From Methylobacterium sp. W2 (lineage in GTDB: Bacteria; Pseudomonadota; Alphaproteobacteria; Rhizobiales; Beijerinckiaceae), in assembly GCF_020662345.1 (NCBI RefSeq), contig NZ_VMOA01000041.1:1-50545 (forward strand): 50,545 bases of DNA, read 5' to 3'. A program made the translations under genes and the position numbers. Numbering within the stretch: position 1 is the stretch's first letter; the number at the start of each line of letters is the position of its first letter. The notes under the pieces are model-generated. The model saw only the letters and a list, made by a program, of their open reading frames with translations. It did no database searches and was not told the origin of the DNA. Positions 40,842 through 48,933 of the stretch are shown in pieces.

Positions 40842-43058
40842 ATGCTGAAGGTCCGTCAGACCCATCCCGAGGCGGCTGCTCCGCGTCCGTCGCGCCGTTC
40901 CTTCCTCGGTGGGGCCGGTGTCGCCGCCGGAGCCCTGGTCATTGGATTCACCCTCGACCCCGCCAAGCAGGTGCGCGCGGCGGCCGGCCCCGACCTGTCC
41001 TCGGCCCCCGCCCAGCCCAACGCTTTCGTGCGGATTGAGGCAGAGGATACCGTCACCGTGCTGATCAAGCATCTCGACATGGGGCAGGGCAACACAACGG
41101 GCCTCGCCACCATCCTGGCCGACGAACTCGACGCTGACTGGTCCCGCGTGCGGGTGGCCTTCGCGCCGGCCGATGCGAAGCTCTACAACAACCTGCTGAT
41201 GGGGCCGATCCAGGGGACCGGCGGTTCGACGGCGGTGGCCAATTCCTGGTTCCAGCTCCGCAAGGCGGGTGCGGCCGCCCGTGCCATGCTCGTCTCCGCC
41301 GCCGCCGAGAAATGGTCCGTCCCGGCCTCCGAGATCACAGTCTCCAACGGCACGGTCCGTCACCTCGCCTCGCAGCGCGAGGAGCGGTTCGGTGCCCTGG
41401 CCGAGGCTGCGGCGGCGATACCGGTGCCCCAGCAGCCGAAGCTCAAGGATCCGAGCCAGTGGGTCCATATCGGCAAGAAGCTGCCGCGCCTCGATTCTGT
41501 GGCGAAGACCAACGGAACCGCCATCTACGCCATGGATATCCGCCGGCCGGGTCAGGTCACGGCCGTGGTGGCGCATGCCCCGCGCTTCGGCGGGACCGTA
41601 TCGAAGGTCGACGATAAGGCCGCCCGCGCCGTCTCCGGCGTGATCGACGTGGTGACGATTCCCACCGGGGTCGCCGTGATCGCCAAGGACACTTGGTCGG
41701 CGATGAAGGGCCGGGACGCCCTGTCGGTCACCTGGGACGAGCGCACGGCCGAGAAGCGATCCTCCGACGCCATCCTTGCCGAGTATCGCGAGACGGCCAA
41801 GCGGCCGGGCATCGTCGCATCGGAGAAGGGCGATCCCGCCGCCGCCATCGCCGGATCGGCCAAGGTCATCGAGGCGGAGTTCACCTTCCCCTACCTGGCC
41901 CACGCGGCCATGGAGCCCCTGAACGCCACGATCGAGCGGGCCGCCGACGGCTCCTACGACATCTATGCCGGCCTGCAGTTCCAGACGATCGAGCAGGCGG
42001 TGGCCGCCGCGACCCTCGGCGTCACCGCGGACAAGGTCAGGCTTCACACGCAATGGGCGGGCGGATCGTTCGGGCGCCGGGCGACGCCCACCGCCGATTA
42101 CATCGCCGAGGCCGCGTCCATCGTGAAGGCGACCGGCGGCAAGGCACCGGTCCATCTGGTCTGGACCCGTGAGGACGACATGGCGGGCGGGTACTACCGT
42201 CCCATGGTCCTGCACACCCTCAAGGCCGGCATCGACGCCAAGGGCGCAATCACCGGCTGGCAGCACCGGATGGTCGGTAAATCGATCATGATCGGCTCAC
42301 CGTTCGAGGCGATGCTGGTGAAGAACGGCGTCGATTCCACCACCGTCGAAGGCGCATCGGATACGCCCTACGCCATCCCGGCCTACCGGTTCGAGGTCCA
42401 CAACGCCCGTGAGGGCGTGCCTGTCCTGTGGTGGCGTTCAGTGGGTCACACCCATACGGCGCAGGCGATGGAAGTGTTCATCGACGAGTTGGCCCATGCC
42501 GCCGGTGCCGATCCGCTGGCCTATCGCCTCGGCATGCTGACGGGCGCGCCGCGCCTGTCCGGCGTCCTGAAGCTCGCCGCCGAGAAGGCGGATTGGGCCA
42601 AGCGCAGCGGCGGCAAGGGCCAGGGCCTCGGCATCTCGGCGCACGAATCGTTCGGCTCCTACGTGGCGATGGTGGCCGACATCACGGCGGATGGCAGCCA
42701 TGTGAAGGTCAACCGCATCGTCGCAGCGGTGGATGTCGGCGTCGCCGTCAATCCAGACGTGATCCGCGCTCAGGTAGAGGGATCCGTCGGCTTCGCGCTG
42801 TCATCGGTCCTGCGCAACAAGATCACGCTGACGGACGGGGTGGTCCAGGAGAAGAACTTCGACGCCTACGAGCCGACGCGCATGAGCGAGATGCCGGTGG
42901 TGGAGGTCCATATCGTCGCCTCCGACGCTGCCCCGACCGGCATCGGCGAGCCGGGGGTGCCCGTCATCGCCCCGGCGATCTCCAACGCGATCTTCGCCGC
43001 GACGGGGCAAAGACTACGCTCCCTGCCCCTGGATCTCAGCGGCCTCAAGGGAGTCTGA
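40842..43058 (+). CDS. Tat-exported molybdopterin hydroxylase large subunit (IorB-like)
   Basis: A 738-residue xanthine-dehydrogenase-family subunit. A Tat signal is present (Arg18-Arg19-SFLGGAG, then a hydrophobic stretch and AAAGP), so the enzyme works in the periplasm. The molybdopterin domains include GGSTAVANSW, the QWAGGSFGRR segment and the catalytic glutamate in GIGEPGVPVIAP (Glu703). Substrates of this class are N-heterocycles and aldehydes; which one is not evident. ATG 40842 is preferred since GGAGGAAG lies 4 bases ahead. Neither a FAD subunit nor a cytochrome partner is in the window, fitting the two-subunit IorAB type. Confidence 0.94.
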   Translation: MLKVRQTHPEAAAPRPSRRSFLGGAGVAAGALVIGFTLDPAKQVRAAAGPDLSSAPAQPNAFVRIEAEDTVTVLIKHLDMGQGNTTGLATILADELDADWSRVRVAFAPADAKLYNNLLMGPIQGTGGSTAVANSWFQLRKAGAAARAMLVSAAAEKWSVPASEITVSNGTVRHLASQREERFGALAEAAAAIPVPQQPKLKDPSQWVHIGKKLPRLDSVAKTNGTAIYAMDIRRPGQVTAVVAHAPRFGGTVSKVDDKAARAVSGVIDVVTIPTGVAVIAKDTWSAMKGRDALSVTWDERTAEKRSSDAILAEYRETAKRPGIVASEKGDPAAAIAGSAKVIEAEFTFPYLAHAAMEPLNATIERAADGSYDIYAGLQFQTIEQAVAAATLGVTADKVRLHTQWAGGSFGRRATPTADYIAEAASIVKATGGKAPVHLVWTREDDMAGGYYRPMVLHTLKAGIDAKGAITGWQHRMVGKSIMIGSPFEAMLVKNGVDSTTVEGASDTPYAIPAYRFEVHNAREGVPVLWWRSVGHTHTAQAMEVFIDELAHAAGADPLAYRLGMLTGAPRLSGVLKLAAEKADWAKRSGGKGQGLGISAHESFGSYVAMVADITADGSHVKVNRIVAAVDVGVAVNPDVIRAQVEGSVGFALSSVLRNKITLTDGVVQEKNFDAYEPTRMSEMPVVEVHIVASDAAPTGIGEPGVPVIAPAISNAIFAATGQRLRSLPLDLSGLKGV

Positions 43059-43075
43059 GGCCGGACCCGTCAGCG

Positions 43076-43897
43076 TCAGCGCCTGAGGAAGTCGATCAGG
43101 TCCGTCGCCAACCGCTCGTGATGGGTGAGCGGTATGGCGTGCGGAGCGCCGTCGTAGATCTCGAACTCCGCGCTCGGCACGGCCGCGGCCGCCATCCGTG
43201 CCGTCACGTCGATGGGCACGGTCTGGTCGGCATCGCCGTGGATGATCAGGCAGGGCACCGTGACTTTCGCCATGTCGGGCCGGAAATCGGTCTCCGAGAA
43301 GGCCCGCACGCAGGCCGTCGTGGCTTTGGGCGAGGCCAGCATTGCGACCTGTCCGGCCCAGGCGATCATTTCCGACGATGCGGGTGAGCTGAACACGCCG
43401 GCACCGAAGAAACCCTTGTTGAATTTGGCGAGGAAGGACGGCCGGTCCATCTTCAGCCCGTCGATGATCTCCTCGAACACGCTGGCATCGACGCCGTCGG
43501 GATGGTCGGGCGTCTTCAGCATCATCGGCGTCACCGACGAGATCAGCACCGCCTGGGAGATCCGGGCGCTGCCGTGCCGCGACAGGTACCGCACGACCTC
43601 ACCGCCGCCCATGGAAAAGCCCACGAGCGTCACGTCGGTGAGATCGAGTTCGTCGAGCACCGCCTTCAAGTCGTCGGCGAAGGTGTCGTAATCGTAGCCC
43701 TGCCACGGCTGGTCCGAGCGTCCAAAGCCCCGGCGGTCATAGGCGATGGTGCGGAAACCCGCCTCGGCCACGGGGACCATCTGGTACTCCCACATATCCG
43801 CGTCGAGGGGCCAGCCGTGGAGGAAGACCACGGGCCGTCCGCTGCCCCAGTCCTTGTAGTAAAGGCTCGTGCCGTCCGGCGCGGTGATGAAGGCCAT
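43076..43897 (-). CDS. alpha/beta hydrolase, cofactor-free haloperoxidase type
   Basis: A 273-residue hydrolase. The catalytic set is Ser95 (GFSMGGGE), Asp224 (HGDADQTVP) and His253 (GAPHAIPLTHH). The sequence style (FLHGWPLDADMWEYQM, AYDRRGFGRSDQPW) is that of non-heme chloroperoxidases, which are esterases with perhydrolase side activity. No signal peptide, so cytoplasmic. GGGAG lies 7 bases before ATG 43897; the frame is open upstream. It converges with the molybdenum enzyme gene, with 17 bases between. Confidence 0.93.
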   Translation of the reverse strand: MAFITAPDGTSLYYKDWGSGRPVVFLHGWPLDADMWEYQMVPVAEAGFRTIAYDRRGFGRSDQPWQGYDYDTFADDLKAVLDELDLTDVTLVGFSMGGGEVVRYLSRHGSARISQAVLISSVTPMMLKTPDHPDGVDASVFEEIIDGLKMDRPSFLAKFNKGFFGAGVFSSPASSEMIAWAGQVAMLASPKATTACVRAFSETDFRPDMAKVTVPCLIIHGDADQTVPIDVTARMAAAAVPSAEFEIYDGAPHAIPLTHHERLATDLIDFLRR

Positions 43898-44017
43898 GGG
43901 GCTGCTCCCTGTATTCCTTGGTGGCGTCATCGAGGATGAGCCCGGCAATGCCGGCTCCTCCGGCGATTCAAGCGCGGGGTGCGGCCTCTCGTTCCTGCGG
44001 CATGGATTCCGAGCCTT

Positions 44018-44049
44018 CCGGATTCCCAGGGTCCCGGATTCCCAGGGCC
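44018..44049. repeat. two-copy 16-base tandem repeat
   Basis: CCGGATTCCCAGGG recurs at 44018-44031 and 44034-44047 with a 16-base period, 28 bases ahead of the uracil-DNA-glycosylase-family gene. It is in the leader or promoter of that gene; its copy number could vary between strains. Confidence 0.5.
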
Positions 44050-44076
44050 CCATGCCCGCACTACCTGTCCTCTCGC

Positions 44077-44697
44077 ATGACCCCGTTCGAATCCACCGCC
44101 GCCGCCTTGCGCGCCTGCCGCATCTGCCGCGACGCACCCCGGTATGGCGCGCCCCTTCCGCAGGAGCCGAAGCCCATCGTGCAGGGCTCGATCTCGGCGC
44201 GTCTCGCCATCGCCAGTCAGGCTCCGGGGAACCGGGCGCACCAGAGCGGCATCCCGTTCATGGACCCGTCCGGCATCAGGCTGAGGTCGTGGCTCGGCCT
44301 GTCCGAGCCGGATTTCTACGACGCCACGCGGCTCGCCATCGTCCCCATGGGCGCGTGTTTTCCGGGGCTCGACGCGAAGGGCGGAGACAAGCCGCCCCGG
44401 CGCGAATGCGCCGAGCATTGGCGCGAGGCGCTCTTTGCCGGCCTGCCCGAGATGGATCTCGTCCTGGTCATCGGTCAATACGCGCAGGCTTGGCATCTCG
44501 GCCGCGTCGAAGGGGGACTGACCGCCATGGTGCGGAACTGGCGCGCCATTCTCGAGGAACCGCGTCGGCCTCGGGTGCTGCCGCTTCCGCACCCATCCTG
44601 GCGCAACAACGGCTGGCTCAGGACGAACCCGTGGTTTGCCGACGAGTTGCTGCCGGTGCTGAAGCAGGAGGTTTCCCGGGTGATGACGCGCCGGTGA
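44077..44697 (+). CDS. uracil-DNA glycosylase superfamily protein
   Basis: A 206-residue UDG-superfamily protein. Motif A reads IASQAPGNRAHQSGIPFMD (about 45-63), FYDATRLAIVPMGACFPG lies in the middle, and motif B reads LPLPHPSWRNNGW with His172. Only one CxxC (CRIC near 14-17) is visible, so the four-cysteine iron-sulfur site of family 4 is not complete. Motif A lacks the usual catalytic Asp/Asn after the Gly-x-x-Pro-Gly; activity on uracil is therefore uncertain. ATG 44077 is chosen as the start of homology. pyrF follows 66 bases later. Confidence 0.85.
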   Translation: MTPFESTAAALRACRICRDAPRYGAPLPQEPKPIVQGSISARLAIASQAPGNRAHQSGIPFMDPSGIRLRSWLGLSEPDFYDATRLAIVPMGACFPGLDAKGGDKPPRRECAEHWREALFAGLPEMDLVLVIGQYAQAWHLGRVEGGLTAMVRNWRAILEEPRRPRVLPLPHPSWRNNGWLRTNPWFADELLPVLKQEVSRVMTRR

Positions 44698-44763
44698 CCC
44701 TGCCTCCGCGTTGACATGGCAAGCTCGGGCGGCGATCCGTCACCCGATCCTCCGGAGCCCGCC

Positions 44764-45474
44764 ATGTCCCACGCCGCGTCACCAGCCGCCAGCGATCCGC
44801 GCGATCGCCTCATCGTCGCCCTCGACCTGCCGAGTGTCCACGAGGCCGAGGCGATGGTGGACCGGATCGGCGATGCCGCGACGTTCTACAAGATCGGCTA
44901 CCGGCTCGCCTATTCCGGCGGCCTCGCCCTGGTTCAGCGGTTGTCCAGGGCAGGCTTCAAAGTTTTCATCGATCTGAAGCTGCATGACATCGGCAACACG
45001 GTGGAGGATGGCGTCCGGGCACTCTCTGATCTCGGCGTGACCTTCCTGACGGTTCATGCCTACCCGCAGACCATGCGCGCCGCCGTGCGGGGCAGGGGCG
45101 GAGACGGCCCGACGATCCTCGCCGTCACCGTACTCACCTCCTACGACCAGGCCGACGCCGACGAGGCGGGCTATGCCATGCCCATCGCTGATCTGGTGGC
45201 CCTGCGTGCGCGGCAGGCGGCCGAGGCCGGGATTGGCGGGATCGTCTGCAGTGCCGCCGAGGCGGCCTCCGTTCGCTCCGCCATCGGGCCGTCGCGGCTC
45301 ATCGTGACGCCCGGTATCCGGCCGGCGGGCGACGATGTCGGCGACCAGAAACGTGTGTTGACGCCGGGGGCGGCGATGGAAGCGGGGATCGACCACATCG
45401 TCGTCGGCCGCCCCATCACCCTGAGTGCCGATCCCCGCGCCGCGGCGCGGGCGATCCTGGCCGAGATGGGCTGA
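44764..45474 (+). CDS. pyrF: orotidine 5'-phosphate decarboxylase
   Basis: A 236-residue enzyme that makes UMP in pyrimidine synthesis. The active-site array is seen as ALDLPS (Asp21), YKIGY and DLKLHDIGNTV (Asp70, Lys72, Asp75); GIRPAGDDVGDQKRV (phosphate loop) and HIVVGRPIT close the barrel. GGAG lies 6-7 bases before ATG 44764; an in-frame start at 44716 would add an unconserved segment. The gene may be co-transcribed with the UDG-family gene upstream. Confidence 0.95.
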   Translation: MSHAASPAASDPRDRLIVALDLPSVHEAEAMVDRIGDAATFYKIGYRLAYSGGLALVQRLSRAGFKVFIDLKLHDIGNTVEDGVRALSDLGVTFLTVHAYPQTMRAAVRGRGGDGPTILAVTVLTSYDQADADEAGYAMPIADLVALRARQAAEAGIGGIVCSAAEAASVRSAIGPSRLIVTPGIRPAGDDVGDQKRVLTPGAAMEAGIDHIVVGRPITLSADPRAAARAILAEMG

Positions 45475-45504
45475 GCCCCGACGCGCCGCATCGTCCGCCG
45501 GGCG

Positions 45505-46173
45505 CTAGATCGACTCGACCGGCTCCTTCGCCTGTGAACGGGCGTTGGTCCTGGCGGGCTCGTGGAGCGCACGCAGCAGGAAGGCGATCATCGCATCGAT
45601 GGGTGGGGCCGGTGCATTCGGGTACTGGCTCACCAGGACGGGGTGGCAGTAGCGCGTGATCGCCACATGCAGGCAGGCGGCCGTCACCGCGGGATCCTCG
45701 ACCTGGAACTCGCCGCTGCGGACCCCGTCCGTCACCACCCGCTCCAGGGCCGCGCCGATCCGGTCGATATGATGCCGGCACACTCCCCAGCTTTCCGACA
45801 TGGCGGCTTCGACCATCTCGTGGATGCGGGGATTGTCCTTGCAGCGTTCGATACAGTCGCGATGGAGTTCTCGGATGATCTCCGCGACCCGCTGATCCGC
45901 GCTCAGGCCGGGTGCCACGGCGATGCCTGCAATGAGCGCCTCGACCTCGCGCGTCACACGCTCGACCACCGCCTCGTTGATCGCCTTCTTCGAGTCGAAG
46001 AACCGGTAGACATTGGCCGGGCTCATCCCGAGCGTCTTGGCGATGTCGGCCACGGTGGTCTTCTGGTAGCCGATCTCGCGAAAGAACCTCTCCGCCGCCG
46101 CCAAAATCCTGCATCGTGTCGTAGGTGCGGCGGCTTCCAGGCTCGCCTGCAACGGATCGACGGTGATTGTCAT
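45505..46173 (-). CDS. TetR-family transcriptional regulator
   Basis: A 222-residue regulator with the TetR helix-turn-helix at about residues 18-66 (RILAAAERFFREIGYQKTTV, then GMSPANVYRFFDSKKAI) and a helical ligand domain including the TetR_C-type end. The style (YRFFDSKKAINEAV) is that of regulators of efflux genes. ATG 46173 has AGGG upstream. No target gene is divergent next to it; a 533-base gap follows, so its regulon is elsewhere or it controls itself. It converges with pyrF, 30 bases apart. Confidence 0.92.
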   Translation of the reverse strand: MTITVDPLQASLEAAAPTTRCRILAAAERFFREIGYQKTTVADIAKTLGMSPANVYRFFDSKKAINEAVVERVTREVEALIAGIAVAPGLSADQRVAEIIRELHRDCIERCKDNPRIHEMVEAAMSESWGVCRHHIDRIGAALERVVTDGVRSGEFQVEDPAVTAACLHVAITRYCHPVLVSQYPNAPAPPIDAMIAFLLRALHEPARTNARSQAKEPVESI

Positions 46174-46706
46174 AGATCGACCCTAAGTCTCCTGCCCTTG
46201 GCCGTCAAAAACACGGCGATGAAGGAAACCACTCTGGAACAGGACGGATGAACGCCGCGCCAACAAAATCGGCACACCGTGACCGGCAGTGCGACTGAAT
46301 CACCCGCCTATAAGACGTACGGGAAGGAACCGGGGTTGCATGGCTCGGTGATCGTCGATCCACCTGAAAAGCACGTCTTCGCGCTCCCATGCCGCGTGAC
46401 GAAACACGACGGGCAGGCGCCGATGCATTCTGCAAAGAACGCCGGTATCCGAGTATTCGGCAGGCAGCGGACCGCGTCGAAACGTCCGAGGCTCCACGAC
46501 CGTCCGGGTCAAGCCGTAAGTGACATCACAGTCGAGCGTCAAAGCAGGTTCGCGTTGCCGAGCCGCTGCTTCGCCTTGCCTAGCGCTCTGAGGTGTCGCA
46601 GGTTTTTATCACAGAACCGGGGGCCACTTCTGCGAGACCCGCAAAGTCGGATCCACCCTCGCGCCCCCGTACCGATCCCCATCGAACACAACCGGCGGGG
46701 GCCGGT
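46174..46706. other. 533-base intergenic region with no supported gene
   Basis: This contains the TetR gene's promoter at the left. The open frames here (166 codons plus, 80 codons minus) have unusual residue mixtures and no ribosome-binding site. Base composition is less GC-biased than in coding DNA. No terminator, riboswitch or tRNA was recognised; a small RNA cannot be excluded. Confidence 0.4.
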
Positions 46707-46904
46707 TCACGAGCCGAACTGCGATCCGAGCTGCTCTAGATACTCGGCGAGGTCGACGCCGCCGACGCGTTTGCCGTAATCGAACCGCATGCCCTGGCGG
46801 ATATCGACGCTGCTCTGCTTCGTCGTCAGGGTGAACGGCTTTACGCAGATCCAGGCGCCGTCGCGGCGATGTTCGAAGAAACTCAGAATGTCGTGCTTGG
46901 CCAT
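46707..46904 (-). CDS. conserved small hypothetical protein
   Basis: A 65-residue protein: MAKHDILSFFEHRRDGAWIC, a strand-rich middle (VKPFTLTTKQSSVDIRQGM) and a helical end (GGVDLAEYLEQLGSQFGS). ATG 46904 is chosen because GGAGG lies 5 bases upstream, within a frame open to 46940. It is soluble. It lies downstream of cysI in the same direction but 150 bases away with a hairpin between, so it probably has its own promoter. No family is recognised, though the compact composition looks conserved. Confidence 0.7.
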   Translation of the reverse strand: MAKHDILSFFEHRRDGAWICVKPFTLTTKQSSVDIRQGMRFDYGKRVGGVDLAEYLEQLGSQFGS

Positions 46905-47009
46905 CGCCGCCTCCGGTCGAGTTGCCGGATAAACCGCCAAGCCGCGCCAGAGTTCAGCCGTACCGGACTTATATCCGCGCCCCGCCTAAGCTTGGACGCA
47001 ACATCACGG

Positions 47010-47047
47010 ACACGTGCACCGCAACAGGAGAGAAGCAATGCACGTGT
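47010..47047 (+). promoter_or_regulatory. inverted repeat enclosing a ribosome-binding site and a 3-codon ORF
   Basis: ACACGTGCA (47010-47018) and TGCACGTGT (47039-47047) are a perfect 9-base inverted repeat with a 20-base loop. The loop holds AGGAGAG, and ATG 47038 lies at the edge of the right arm, giving ATG-CAC-GTG-TGA, a three-codon ORF with an ideal ribosome-binding site. The hairpin would hold the start region in its stem. It lies between cysI and the small gene at 46707. It may be an operator (CACGTG core) or a leader relic. Confidence 0.5.
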
Positions 47048-47056
47048 GAATGAGGT

Positions 47057-48850
47057 TCAGGCGACGCCCTTGAGGGCGCCGATATTCGTGTGGAAATCAG
47101 GCCCGTTGAAGGTTCTCGCCACGTAGCCGGCGCGGATGAGAAAATCGCCGAACCGCTCACCGGGGGTCTTACCCTGGGCATAGGCGCCGAAGAGCGGATC
47201 GAGGATCGTCCTGATCTCGGAGGCAGTCACGTCCTCGGCATAGAGCTTTCCGAGGCGAGAGCCATCGAAGGCCGCACCGAGATAGAGGTGGTAGCGCTCC
47301 GGGCCGCGGCCGACGAAGCCGATCTCGGCAATGAAGGGACGGGCGCATCCATTGGGGCAGCCGGTCATGCGGATGGTGATCTCGTCGTCCTGCAGACCGT
47401 GCGAGGCGAGGCTTTCCTCCAGTTCCGTCATCAGGTCCGCCAGGTAGCGCTCGCTCTCCGCCAACGCCAAGCCGCAGGTAGGCAGGGCGACGCAGGCGAT
47501 GGAATTACGGCGCAGGGCACCCGCATCCTTCTGCAAGCCGTACTCGTCCACCAGCGCCTCGATCTCGGCGCGCTTCTCGGCCGGCACGTTGGCGATGATG
47601 ACGTTCTGGTTGCCGGTCAGGCGGAAATCGCCCTCGTGGATCTCCGCGATCCGGCGAAGGCCGGTGAGGAGCCTCGGGCCATCGCCCTCCACGTCCTTGA
47701 TGCGGCCGGACGGGACATAGAGCGTCAGGTGGTGACGGCCGTCATCGCCCTCGGTCCAGCCGAACCGGTCGCCGTTCCCGGTGAAGGTGAAGGGCTTGGG
47801 ATCGGCGAGCGTCTTGCCGATGCGCTTCTCCACCTCGGCGCGGAAGGCGGCGAGGCCGTAGCGCTCGATGGTGTATTTCAGGCGGGCGTTCTTGCGGTTC
47901 TTGCGGTTGCCCCAGTCGCGCTGGACCGTCATCACCGCCTCGGCCACCCGCACCGCCTCATCGGGCTTGCAGAACAGCATCACGTCCGCGGTGCGCGGGA
48001 ACGTGTCGGGCTCGCCATGGGTCATGCCCATGCCGCCGCCGACGGTGACGTTCCAGCCGGTGACCTTGTTCTTGTTGTCGAGGATGGCGATGAAGCCGAG
48101 ATCGTGCGCGAAGACGTCGACCTCGTTCGAGGGCGGCACGGCGATCACGATCTTGAACTTACGCGGCAGGTAGGTCCTGCCGTAGACGGGCTCGAATTCC
48201 GGTTCGCCGCCGATCACCTTCTCGCCGTCGAGCCAGATCTCGCGCCAGGCATTGGTCTTCGGCAGGAGGCTGTCGGAGATCTCCTTGCCGAGGTCGTAGG
48301 CGGCTTTGTGCGCGCCGGACTGGGCCGGATTCGTGGAGGCCATCACGTTGCGGTTGACGTCGCCGCAGGCGGCGATGGTGTCGAGCAGGGCGCCGTCGAT
48401 GGCCGCCATCGTGCGCTTGAGATTCGACTTGATGACGCCGTGATACTGGAAGGTCTGGCGCGTCGTCGCCCGCAGGGTGCCGTTGGCGTAGGTGGTGGCG
48501 ATGTGGTCGAGGACGAGCCACTGCTTCGGTGTCACGACGCCGCCGGCGATGCGCAGGCGGATCATGAAGCTGTAGGCCTTGTCGAGCTTCTTCTTGGTCC
48601 GCTCGGGGCGCAGGTCGCGGTCGTCCTGCTGATACATCCCGTGGAATTTCACGAGCTGTCCGTCATCCTCGGAGATCGCCCCGGTGGCGTGCTTGAGGAG
48701 GCCGTCGGCGAGGGTTCCGCGCAGGAAGCCGCTCGCGATCTTGATGTGCTCATTATGCGCGAGGCCCGCCTCGCGCGCCGCTTCGGCCTCATCGATGGGA
48801 CGGGCGGTCGGCGGGGTCTCGTAGGTGCGGGGAGGAGTCAGGTCGTCCAT
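47057..48850 (-). CDS. cysI: assimilatory sulfite reductase hemoprotein subunit
   Basis: A 597-residue enzyme that reduces sulfite to sulfide with six electrons. The siroheme / 4Fe-4S ligands are Cys453, Cys459, Cys498 and Cys502 (CVALPTC and TGCPNGC). The paired ferredoxin-like domains and siroheme-binding arginine segments (RATTRQTFQYHGVIKSNLK) are present. It lies 83 bases downstream of cysJ on the same strand and takes electrons from CysJ. Length agrees with E. coli CysI (about 570) plus a short extra N-terminus. A GC-rich hairpin separates it from cysJ. Confidence 0.96.
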   Translation of the reverse strand: MDDLTPPRTYETPPTARPIDEAEAAREAGLAHNEHIKIASGFLRGTLADGLLKHATGAISEDDGQLVKFHGMYQQDDRDLRPERTKKKLDKAYSFMIRLRIAGGVVTPKQWLVLDHIATTYANGTLRATTRQTFQYHGVIKSNLKRTMAAIDGALLDTIAACGDVNRNVMASTNPAQSGAHKAAYDLGKEISDSLLPKTNAWREIWLDGEKVIGGEPEFEPVYGRTYLPRKFKIVIAVPPSNEVDVFAHDLGFIAILDNKNKVTGWNVTVGGGMGMTHGEPDTFPRTADVMLFCKPDEAVRVAEAVMTVQRDWGNRKNRKNARLKYTIERYGLAAFRAEVEKRIGKTLADPKPFTFTGNGDRFGWTEGDDGRHHLTLYVPSGRIKDVEGDGPRLLTGLRRIAEIHEGDFRLTGNQNVIIANVPAEKRAEIEALVDEYGLQKDAGALRRNSIACVALPTCGLALAESERYLADLMTELEESLASHGLQDDEITIRMTGCPNGCARPFIAEIGFVGRGPERYHLYLGAAFDGSRLGKLYAEDVTASEIRTILDPLFGAYAQGKTPGERFGDFLIRAGYVARTFNGPDFHTNIGALKGVA

Positions 48851-48902
48851 GGCGATGATCCGGTCTTCTTCAGTTCATATTCGGGGCGCCGCATGCGCAT
48901 CT

Positions 48903-48924
48903 CCCCTCTCGGGCGGGGGAGGGG
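48903..48924. repeat. GC-rich intergenic hairpin between cysJ and cysI
   Basis: CCCCTC (48903-48908) pairs with GAGGGG (48919-48924), 9 bases after the cysJ stop. It matches the arms of the 16837-16859 hairpin. In a same-strand gene pair it could set the ratio of the two subunits by RNA stabilisation or attenuation. Confidence 0.5.
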
Positions 48925-48933
48925 CGACGTGCC

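Noticed and set aside
40140..42266. 708-codon minus-strand ORF
   Set aside because: Shadow of the molybdenum hydroxylase genes; Gly/Arg/His-rich and without motifs.
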